Shown one piece after another: positions 32,615 through 39,372 of a DNA stretch of 39,833 nt; position 1 is the stretch's first letter, and the number at the start of each line of letters is the position of its first letter. The position numbers and the translations under genes were made by a program. This DNA is from Planctomycetota bacterium (GTDB taxonomy: Bacteria; Planctomycetota; Planctomycetia; Gemmatales; Gemmataceae): assembly GCA_016177925.1 (NCBI GenBank), contig JACOUH010000138.1, positions 1-39,833 on the forward strand, read 5' to 3'. The notes below the pieces were generated by a model that did not search any database, had not been told where the DNA came from, and was given only the letters and a program-made list of their open reading frames with translations.

Positions 32615-33553
32615 TCAGTGGCCCGGCTTCCCGTACGTCGATGGGATCGTTGCGGGCGTCTCGGACTCTGGTGCGGAGTCGAAGATCACGTATCCCGACG
32701 AAATAACCGGCGGCCGGACCTGCGCCGCAGTGCCCGTCGATTTCGACCCGGCCACGGCCACCTGCGGGTTCTCCTTCGTCGGGTCGTTCGGGGCCTTCCT
32801 TCTGGCAGGCTTCCTGTCCCGAACCGCCACCGGCGCTGGCGGAGGAGGAGGTGTTCGCCCCTCCAGCTTGTCCAGCGCGGCCCGAGCCATCGTCAGGTCC
32901 GGGTCCTGCTGCAATGCCCTGCGGTAAGCCTGCTTCGCTTCTTCGCGCTTGCCCTGCGCCGTCAGGAGGAAGCCCAGGTTCGCCTGTGCCTGTCCCGGCG
33001 GCACCGCCTTGCCGAAGGCCTGGAGACTCTCCGTGTACTTCCCCTGCTGTCCCAGCACCAAGCCGAGGTTCACCCACGCCCGTGTATGGCGGGAGTTCAA
33101 TTCCACTGCCTTGCGCAGGTGCTTCTCGGCCTCCGCCCAGTTCCCGCGGCAGTACCAGGAGTAGCCGAGGTCGTTGTACACGTCTGCGCTCTTCGGATAC
33201 AGGCTCAGCGCCTTCTCGTACTCTGCCTGCGACCTCTGGAATTCGCCCTGCCGATCGTAGAGGATCGCCAGACGGCGGCAGACTTGCTTCTGGCTCGGGT
33301 CGACGCCGCGGGCCTTCTCGTACAGCGCGATCGCCTCGCGATCCTGTCCCTTCTTGAACAACTCGTCGGCCGTGGTCAGGCAGACGCGCGTCGTCTCGGC
33401 GGGCGGCAGTTCGCGGGCCTGCCCCTCGCCCTGCCCGTCCTCGACGAAACGACCCTGGTGCAGCCTAAACCCGTTCGGCGGGACCACCTGGCAGCCCGCC
33501 ATCGCAAGGCCCACCACCCCCGCCAGGACGTGCCATCCGTGCCGACGTCCCAT
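32615..33553 (-). CDS. TPR lipoprotein, TadD-like
   Basis: This 312-residue protein has a lipoprotein signal (LAGVVGLAMAGC, lipid-modified Cys at about 21). Four to five TPR motifs span about 55-220 (ADELFKKGQDREAIALYEKA, ILYDRQGEFQRSQAEYEKAL, DLGYSWYCRGNWAEAEKHLRKA, NLGLVLGQQGKYTESLQAF). A Pro-rich, basic and disordered tail follows. It resembles TadD, the outer-membrane-associated TPR lipoprotein of Tad pilus systems that helps secretin assembly. The same-strand secretin nearby supports this. ATG at 33553 has an AAGGGGAG site directly upstream. A repeat-filled gap separates it from the upstream lipoprotein gene. Confidence 0.85.
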   Translation of the reverse strand: MGRRHGWHVLAGVVGLAMAGCQVVPPNGFRLHQGRFVEDGQGEGQARELPPAETTRVCLTTADELFKKGQDREAIALYEKARGVDPSQKQVCRRLAILYDRQGEFQRSQAEYEKALSLYPKSADVYNDLGYSWYCRGNWAEAEKHLRKAVELNSRHTRAWVNLGLVLGQQGKYTESLQAFGKAVPPGQAQANLGFLLTAQGKREEAKQAYRRALQQDPDLTMARAALDKLEGRTPPPPPAPVAVRDRKPARRKAPNDPTKENPQVAVAGSKSTGTAAQVRPPVISSGYVIFDSAPESETPATIPSTYGKPGH

Positions 33554-33800
33554 CTCCCCTTCCTCCTCAGAGGTCAGAGGGCAGAAGTCAGAGGTCAGAA
33601 GTCAGAGGTCAGAAGAGAGATCCTTTGCGGCGCGCTTCTTCTCGAGCGTTTTGCAGTCGGCAGTAGCACAGGCGTCTCGCCTGTGCCGAATCGCGACAGC
33701 GCACAGGCGAGACGCCTGTGCTACGAGCAATTGCAAACCGCTCTAATCGCTGATCTCTGATCTCTGACCTCTGATCTCTGACCTCTGATCTCTGCCCCGG
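33554..33800. repeat. Nested repeat block: TCAGAGG repeats around a palindrome
   Basis: The 247-bp gap has almost no unique sequence. Outer TCAGAGGTCAG-type tandem units (about 33568-33611) face inverted CTGACCTCTGATCTC units (about 33750-33795). Inside is a 24-bp-arm perfect palindrome (33663-33686 and 33701-33724) with imperfect extension to 33644 and 33743. Each perfect arm contains GCACAGGCG-TCT-CGCCTGTGC. No gene or promoter is visible. Confidence 0.8.
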
Positions 33801-34454
33801 TCAGCGGAAGGTTCCGCCCCCGAAGCCCGGCAGACCGCCAAAGCCGCCGAAGCCGCCCCCGAAGCCGCCAAAACCACCGAAACCGCCGAACTGCCCGAAG
33901 CCGGTGCCCGGGAACAGGTTCCTGCCGAAACCCGTACCCAGTTGGTTGAAGTTGCGACGAAGGAGGAACTGCTGATAGACCAACTCTGCTTCCTCGCCGT
34001 ACAGCCCGCCGGCGCCCGGGAAGCCGACGATCACCAGCTGCTCCGGGTTGGGGAGGCCGGCCAGCGCCAGGCGGGTCACGACCAGCGACCGCCGCGCCTC
34101 GTTCAGCGCGGGATCATCCGTCGCCACCTCGATCAGCACCGGGAAGGGCGTTACAGGCAGGCGCTTGAGGATCTCACCCAGGTGGTAGGTGCCGTAGGGC
34201 CCCAGCTCGCGGCCGCCCTTGTACCACTCGTGCTTGTAGATAACGAAGTCGTCGTACTCGGCCTTGGTCGCCTGGCGCTCCTGGAACTCGTGGACCTTGA
34301 CGCCAAGGGGCTGCGGGATCGCTCCCTGGGGGATCGTCTCGCAGGGTCGGCTGAACCAGCCGTTGGTGGTGCAGCAGCCGGCCAGCAATCCGGGAAGCAG
34401 GGGACTCCACCGCCACCAACGCCGCCGGCGCCCGCGTTCGTCTCGCCGTTTCAT
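33801..34454 (-). CDS. Lipoprotein with Gly/Phe-rich tail
   Basis: This 217-residue protein has an Arg-rich N-terminus and a lipobox (LLPGLLAGC, Cys at about 27). A central domain (about 45-165) includes VKVHEFQERQATKAEYDDFVIY, YHLGEILKRLPVTPFPVLIE and LVVTRLALAGLPNPEQLVIVGF. The last motif resembles the phospho- or peptidoglycan-facing strand of OmpA/CpaD-like proteins. The C-terminus is a GFGGFGG repeat. In Tad loci a small lipoprotein (CpaD/RcpB) accompanies the secretin, and this one lies directly downstream of the secretin gene, so that role is plausible but unproven. ATG at 34454 has GGAGG eight bases upstream. Confidence 0.75.
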   Translation of the reverse strand: MKRRDERGRRRRWWRWSPLLPGLLAGCCTTNGWFSRPCETIPQGAIPQPLGVKVHEFQERQATKAEYDDFVIYKHEWYKGGRELGPYGTYHLGEILKRLPVTPFPVLIEVATDDPALNEARRSLVVTRLALAGLPNPEQLVIVGFPGAGGLYGEEAELVYQQFLLRRNFNQLGTGFGRNLFPGTGFGQFGGFGGFGGFGGGFGGFGGLPGFGGGTFR

Positions 34455-34485
34455 GATCGAGCCTCCAGCAATCCCTCGCTCTAGC

Positions 34486-34544
34486 TAGGACGGATTTCCA
34501 ATCCGTCCGGGGATGAAGCCCGGACGGATTGGAAATCCGTCCTA
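34486..34544. repeat. Long palindrome, dual-hairpin type with GGATGAAG loop
   Basis: Perfect 25-bp arms (34486-34510 and 34520-34544) enclose the loop GGATGAAGC. Each arm is itself a hairpin, GGACGGATT-TCC-AATCCGTCC. It lies between the secretin stop (34558) and the lipoprotein start (34454). It shares its loop with the element at 19936, although the stems differ. Confidence 0.85.
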
Positions 34545-34557
34545 CAACATCTCGACC

Positions 34558-36501
34558 TCAATAATGATGCGGCGGGGCCACCGGCGGCGGCGGCAGCGGC
34601 AGGGGCGGCGGCGGCACCGGCGGGTCCTCGCTGTGTCCGGACGGGCCGTAGATGTACAACTGCTCGCACTGGCGGTACGACAGTATCCGATGGAAGTCCG
34701 TCCGCGTCGACGCGCGGTTGTCCGTCTCGCGCCGGCTCTCCAGTCGCCCCAGGAGGTAGAACTCCACGTCGCCCGGCTCGAACACGTCCGACCCCGGCAG
34801 CCGCGACACTTCCTTGGGCTCCAGCGGAGAAACCAACTCGGGCGTGATTAGCACGACCAGTTCCTGCTCGCCCGAGGTGGTGCGGTTGAAACTCGTCAGC
34901 GGGCTGAGAAACGGCAGGTCGCCAAAGAACGGGACGCGCTGGGCGTCGGCACCGAGGTTGTTCTGGATCAGACCGGCGACGGCCAGGGTCTGTCCCTCGC
35001 GCAGTTCCACAGTCGTCTGGAAATTCCGTGTCGTCAGGCCAGCGACGTTGGCGCCGCCGATGTTGGCCCCGCTGGCCAGGTCGCGGGTGCTCACCTCGGC
35101 GGCGACACTCAGGCGGATGCGGTCCTTGTCCGTGATGAATGGCGTGAAGCTCAGCAGCACGCCGAAGGGGACGAAATTTACGCCTTGCAAGGGGCTTGTG
35201 CCAGTGCCGCCGCCGATTCCGCTCGTTACGACGGGCACGGGGAACTGTCCGCCGGCCTGGAAGGTCGCCGTCTGGCCATTGATCGCCACCAGGTTCGGCT
35301 CCGCCAGGGAGCGGGCGTAATTGAGAGTCCGCAGGGCATTGATGGCCAGGGTGATCTGGCCGTTGTCCAGGAGGACGGGCAAGTTGTTGGTCAGCAGGCC
35401 GGCCAGGCTGTTCTGGTTGGCGCCGACGCCCGTAGTCCCGCCAAACAGGCCGACCGTGCCGCCGGTGGCGATGTTGCCGGTGTTGTTTGCGAAGACCTGC
35501 ACGCCGCGGTTGTTGGTGATGCTGAAGTTCAGGCCGATGCTGCGGGCGGCAGCGCGGTTGATCTCTGCCACGGTGACGCGGAGCATGACCTGCTGTTCGC
35601 CCGGAATGCGCAGCAGGTTGATGACGTTGGGCCCGCCGGCCACCAGGAAGTCGGCCAGGCTGGGCAGGCCGCCCGGAGCGTTGGGGTCGCCCGGCGGCAC
35701 ACTCACGTTCAGGGTGCTGACGGGGATGCGGGCCGGGTCCTCCGTCGGCGCATTGGCCCGCGCGACGCGGAGGATCTGGGTGGCGTCGGCGATGTCCTTG
35801 GCCTCGCCGCTGACCGCCAGCTTGTCGCCGACCAGGAACAGATGAACGACGCTGTCCTTGAAGGCCTCGTTGATCTCGTCCTCGAGGGCCTTGTAGACCT
35901 GCTCCAGGCGCGCCTTGGCCTCCGGATCGGGGATGACGCGGACCAGGTAACTCAGGATCTTCTCCGTGTTGTCCTTGGGGTCGCGGAACCACAGGGTCAG
36001 CACGGTGGTCCCGACCCGGCGCCCTTGCAGGATCAGCTGCTTGGGATTGAGCGTGCTCAGTTCGGCGATCCGTTCGTCGGCGACCTGCGTCCGCGTGACG
36101 GGCTCCTTGAGGAGCATCAGTCGCGTCCGGTCGACGACGAGGTCGATCGTGTTGCGAGGGTCGACGAACGACTCGACAAATCGGCCGTATTCTTCAAGGG
36201 TTTCCTTGGAAGGGATGGGGGTGGTACCCAGTGGGCCAGGCTGGCCGGGAAGCCGCGGCAGGCGCACGCGGCCCGGGCCAAAGGGGAGGATACGGGGTGG
36301 AGGCGGCTGCTCCTCGACCGGCCGCGGCTGGGGCGCGGGCCGTTCCGCCTGCGCCATCACGGCAGCGGGCAGAGCACAGACTGTCCAGACCGCCAGGGCA
36401 ACGCAGGGGCCGGCCATCCTTTGTAAGGCAGCGCGCTGTCGCAACCCGCCACCGCCTCGGGCGGGGAAGTCCTGCGTGCCGGCCCGAGATTGGATGAGCA
36501 T
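34558..36501 (-). CDS. Type II/III secretion-family secretin, CpaC/RcpA-like
   Basis: This 647-residue outer-membrane channel protein has a long signal peptide (hydrophobic core about 32-50, ending AVMAQA) and a Pro-rich segment. An N-terminal domain with VDRTRLMLLKEPVTRTQVAD and IAELSTLNPKQLILQGRRVGTT is typical of pilus-assembly CpaC/RcpA. A BON-like part follows (about 175-235: VVHLFLVGDKLAVSGEAKD). The secretin domain (about 300-560) has QQVMLRVTVAEINRAAARSIG, GVLLSFTPFITDKDRI, TTVELREGQTLAVAGLIQ and ELVVLITPELV. A Pro-rich tail closes the protein. It forms the exit pore of a Tad-like pilus. ATG at 36501 has AGAGGGG five bases upstream. Confidence 0.92.
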   Translation of the reverse strand: MLIQSRAGTQDFPARGGGGLRQRAALQRMAGPCVALAVWTVCALPAAVMAQAERPAPQPRPVEEQPPPPRILPFGPGRVRLPRLPGQPGPLGTTPIPSKETLEEYGRFVESFVDPRNTIDLVVDRTRLMLLKEPVTRTQVADERIAELSTLNPKQLILQGRRVGTTVLTLWFRDPKDNTEKILSYLVRVIPDPEAKARLEQVYKALEDEINEAFKDSVVHLFLVGDKLAVSGEAKDIADATQILRVARANAPTEDPARIPVSTLNVSVPPGDPNAPGGLPSLADFLVAGGPNVINLLRIPGEQQVMLRVTVAEINRAAARSIGLNFSITNNRGVQVFANNTGNIATGGTVGLFGGTTGVGANQNSLAGLLTNNLPVLLDNGQITLAINALRTLNYARSLAEPNLVAINGQTATFQAGGQFPVPVVTSGIGGGTGTSPLQGVNFVPFGVLLSFTPFITDKDRIRLSVAAEVSTRDLASGANIGGANVAGLTTRNFQTTVELREGQTLAVAGLIQNNLGADAQRVPFFGDLPFLSPLTSFNRTTSGEQELVVLITPELVSPLEPKEVSRLPGSDVFEPGDVEFYLLGRLESRRETDNRASTRTDFHRILSYRQCEQLYIYGPSGHSEDPPVPPPPLPLPPPPVAPPHHY

Positions 36502-36879
36502 GACAGCCCCTCTGACTTGGCCCCGGAGAAGCTCGAGCGAGGCAACCCAGCAGGCCCCGCCCCCCCGGCGGGCCCCGGCGGGGAGCAGAACGCCACCCTG
36601 CCAGGCAGTCAGCCTCGATCTCAGCGAAACGTGTATCGATTGTATCGGAAGTAACGGCGAGCCCGCTTGAGTACACTTGAACGAAAAACGTGATTTTCGG
36701 GACTCGGCCTCCCGGGAGCGGGGGGCCCTGACGCAGGGGAGGGCCAGGGAAGAGAGGCAAGGTTAGCCGCGAGCGGGTGTAGCAGCACACACAAGCCCGG
36801 AGCGCCAGCGACGGGACCCGCGGTCCCCGCGCTGGCGCTTGGGGCTTGTGTCAATCGCTACACGCAAATGCAAAGCGCT
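36502..36879. other. 378-bp gap with large palindrome
   Basis: No gene is supported. The secretin promoter should lie on the left side; the right side is filled by the palindrome at 36777-36863, next to the hemA stop. A copy of TTAGCCGCGAGC (36763-36774) precedes the palindrome. Confidence 0.45.
36777..36863. repeat. Imperfect long palindrome with conserved flank
   Basis: Arms of about 43 bp (36777-36820 and 36821-36863) pair around a CCCGCGG centre. The core word ACACAAGCCC/GGGCTTGTGT and GCGCCAGCG/CGCTGGCGC pair cleanly. On the minus strand it directly follows the hemA stop via the word TAGAGCGCTTTGCATTTGC. That word also flanks the palindrome at 33644-33743. Confidence 0.75.
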
Positions 36880-38157
36880 CTAACCTTCCAGACGGAAGAG
36901 CTTGAGCAGAGCGCCCAAAAGGGTGTGACCGCCGGGGGCCGAGGGGCCGGCGTGGGTCTCTTCCGTCAGCGCCGTGATCGGCCCGTGCAGGATCCAGTTC
37001 TGGAAGAGGCGGAACGCCCCTTCAATGTCCTTCTGCGTGGAGTCCGCCAACTTGCCATTTTGCCGGCTGAACAGGTTCGCGAGGATCGTCTGGCGTTTCT
37101 CCTCGAAGGCCTTCGTCAGCCGCTCGATCACGGGGCCGTTGCGGAGCCGGGCCAGGTCCTTCAGGAAACGCTTCATTTCCTGCTCGACGATCGCCTCAGC
37201 CGGCGCGACGTGCTTGAGGCGGTCGGCCAGGGTCGCCTCGCGGATGCGCTTCAGGTCGTCGATGTTGAACAGGCACGTCCGGTCGCCGTCGTGGATGCGC
37301 GGGTCGAAGTCGCGCGGCACGGCGATGTCGAGGATCACCACCGTCCCGCCGGTCCGCCGGGCGACGATGCGCTGGTAACGTTCGCGCGTGACGATCGGCT
37401 CCGGCGCCCCCGTCGTGCTCAGGACGATGTCGGCACGGGCCAGCACCTCGTCGAGGCGATCCCAGGCGACCGCCTCGCCGCCGCAGCCCTTCGCCACCGT
37501 CTGTGCCTTCTCGGGGCTGCGGTTGGTCACCAGGATCTTCTGCGGGTTCAGTCCCTTCAAATGGCGCAGGGTCAACTCGCCCATCTTGCCGGCGCCGATG
37601 ACGAGCACGGTCTTGTCGGAGAAGTGGTCGAAGACCTGGCGGACGTAGTCAACGGCGGCGCTGGAGACGGAGACGTGTCCCTTGGCGATGCCGGTTTCGC
37701 TGCGGACACGCTTGGCGACCTGGCGGGCGTGCTGGAAGAGAGCGTTCAGGAGCCGGCCAGTGCTCTCATGCTGATGGGCAACCTCGTACGCCTTCTTGAC
37801 TTGCCCGGAGATCTGGGCCTCGCCGACGATCATGCTGTCAAGGCTGGCGGTGACGCGGAAGAGGTGGTGGACCGCGTCGGCCTGGCGATGGACGTACAGG
37901 TGCGGCGCGATCTCGGCGGCGGCGACGCCGTGGAAGTCGGACAGGAAACGCACGACCTCGTCGGGCTCGAGCGGGCCGGTCTCGTGGCCAAGGTACAGCT
38001 CGACGCGGTTGCAGGTGCTGAGGATGACCGCCTCCCAGTTGTGGCGCGCGATGAGGGTGTCGAGGGCTCGCGGCAACTTGTCGCCGTCAAAAGCGAGGCG
38101 TTCACGCAACTCGACCGCGGTCTTGTGGTAGTTACAGCCGACGGCGAGGAGGATCAT
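36880..38157 (-). CDS. hemA: Glutamyl-tRNA reductase
   Basis: This 425-residue enzyme reduces glutamyl-tRNA with NADPH to glutamate-1-semialdehyde, the first committed step of C5 tetrapyrrole synthesis, in the cytoplasm. The N-terminal catalytic domain is clear: ELRERLAF, and the nucleophile Cys49 in ILSTCNRVELY. Next comes SLDSMIVGEAQISGQVKKAY, then the NADPH-binding Rossmann segment VLVIGAGKMGELTLRHL, DIVLSTTGAPEPIV and DIAVPRDFDP, and the C-terminal dimerisation helices. ATG at 38157 overlaps the stop of the upstream membrane-protein gene by four bases (ATGA), so translation is coupled. Together with the siroheme synthase gene upstream it forms a tetrapyrrole operon. Confidence 0.96.
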   Translation of the reverse strand: MILLAVGCNYHKTAVELRERLAFDGDKLPRALDTLIARHNWEAVILSTCNRVELYLGHETGPLEPDEVVRFLSDFHGVAAAEIAPHLYVHRQADAVHHLFRVTASLDSMIVGEAQISGQVKKAYEVAHQHESTGRLLNALFQHARQVAKRVRSETGIAKGHVSVSSAAVDYVRQVFDHFSDKTVLVIGAGKMGELTLRHLKGLNPQKILVTNRSPEKAQTVAKGCGGEAVAWDRLDEVLARADIVLSTTGAPEPIVTRERYQRIVARRTGGTVVILDIAVPRDFDPRIHDGDRTCLFNIDDLKRIREATLADRLKHVAPAEAIVEQEMKRFLKDLARLRNGPVIERLTKAFEEKRQTILANLFSRQNGKLADSTQKDIEGAFRLFQNWILHGPITALTEETHAGPSAPGGHTLLGALLKLFRLEG

Positions 38158-38975
38158 GGCAGCCCCCTTCCGCGGCCCATGTGCGGCAGGGCCAGCGTCA
38201 GCAGCAGCAGCCCAAAGGCGACGAGGGTCAGCAGGGCGACGCGGCGGCCGCGCAGGTGCAGGCCGAAGCGCAAGTAGAGCAGCAGCGCGAAGATCAGCCA
38301 CAAGAGGACGGTGCTGAGCACGCGCGGGTCGGACCAGCCGGCGATCTCGTGGGTGGCGTGTCCGATCAGGACAATGCCGAGCAGGGCGCCGACGGTCAGC
38401 AGGGGAAAGGCGAGGGTGAGCGCGCGGCGGTTCATTGTTTCGAGGCGTTCGAGGCTGGGCAAGCGCAAGCCCTGGCCGGGCAGCGCCTTGGCCTTGAGGC
38501 GGTGCGCCTGGACGAGGTACATCAGGCTGGCGACGAAGCCGACGCAGACGCCGACCGCAGCCAGGATCAGCAGCGTTGCGTGGGCGATGCCGAGCAACTC
38601 GCGATCCTCGAGCGAAAACAAGCCGCTAACGCGGGTGCCCTCGAGGTCGGTCGGCGGGCCGAAGGCGGTAGCGAGGACCACCAGGGCGAGGACCAGCGGC
38701 AGCACGAAGATGCCCCAGGCCTGCCGGGCGTGATGAACGGAACCGTAGAGATAGAAGATCGCCAGAATCCACGCCAGGGCGAGCAGCAACCCGTACTGCC
38801 AGCCCAGGGGCGGACGCTGTACGGCGAGGTAGATGGTGTGCGCGAACAGGCCGGCACCGCCGAAGACGTTGGCCATCAAGCGGTGGATCGGCCGGCGCTG
38901 GTACAGGTGCCACAGCTCCAGGCCTAGCGCCACGGCGTAGCTCGCAGCGAAACAGAACAGAGTGACTCGTTCCAT
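38154..38975 (-). CDS. HemX/CcsA-like polytopic membrane protein
   Basis: This 273-residue protein has about eight transmembrane helices in the order of CcsA/HemX family members. Conserved histidines lie at helix edges (ANVFGGAGLFAHTIYLAVQ, GIAHATLLILAAVG, GIVLIGHATHEIAGWSDPR). The C-terminal helices match CcsA (LLWLIFALLLYLRF, then RGRRVALLTLVAFGLLLL). The Trp-rich WWD haem-handling motif of true CcsA is not complete, so HemX-like is the better name. HemX proteins are associated with glutamyl-tRNA reductase levels, and here the gene is translationally coupled to hemA. It is located in the cytoplasmic membrane. The start is ATG at 38975. Confidence 0.85.
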   Translation of the reverse strand: MERVTLFCFAASYAVALGLELWHLYQRRPIHRLMANVFGGAGLFAHTIYLAVQRPPLGWQYGLLLALAWILAIFYLYGSVHHARQAWGIFVLPLVLALVVLATAFGPPTDLEGTRVSGLFSLEDRELLGIAHATLLILAAVGVCVGFVASLMYLVQAHRLKAKALPGQGLRLPSLERLETMNRRALTLAFPLLTVGALLGIVLIGHATHEIAGWSDPRVLSTVLLWLIFALLLYLRFGLHLRGRRVALLTLVAFGLLLLTLALPHMGRGRGLP

Positions 38976-38988
38976 GAGCGGTTACATT

Positions 38989-39339
38989 CAGCCCCGAAGG
39001 GGCGATCGTCAATAGCCAGGGGCGTCAGCCCCTGGTGCGGGGGACGTCAGCCCCTGGTGCGGGGGACGTCAGCCCTTGGTTTTCAACCCCGAAGGGGTGA
39101 TCGTCAATAGCCAGGGGCGTGAGCCCCTGGTTTTCAACCCCGAAGGGGTGATCGTCAATAGCCAGGGGCGTGAGCCCCTGGTGGGAACGCTGGCCCCCTC
39201 AACCCTAGCCCCGAAGGGGCGGCAGTGAGCGTGATGGCGTCCGGGTTCTGTCGTCCCTTCAGGGCTCCTTCGCGGGTTCGCGCCCTCAATCCAGGGGCTG
39301 ACGCCCCTGGCTATTAACGATCGCCCCTTCGGGGCTGAA
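38989..39339. repeat. Array of CCCCGAAGGGG / CCAGGGGC palindromic units
   Basis: The gap between the HemX-like and siroheme genes is filled with repeats. Full units joining CCCCGAAGGGG and CCAGGGGC-GTCA/GTGA-GCCCCTGG lie at 38990-39036, 39087-39131 and 39138-39182. The last two are 51 bp apart. Two partial copies (about 39037-39080) and one fragment (39207-39221) follow. An inverted full copy closes the array at 39291-39337. Each unit carries two small hairpins. No ORF is supported. Confidence 0.88.
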
Positions 39340-39372
39340 GACCAAAGGGGGGCGGAAGGCGGGTGACGGTTA

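Noticed and set aside
36868-38277. Plus-strand frame of 469 codons
   Set aside because: It is antisense to hemA, which is unmistakable.
38989-39339. CRISPR-like repeats
   Set aside because: Units are palindromic, variable in spacing, include an inverted copy and lack unique spacers of constant length. This is a REP-like array, not CRISPR.
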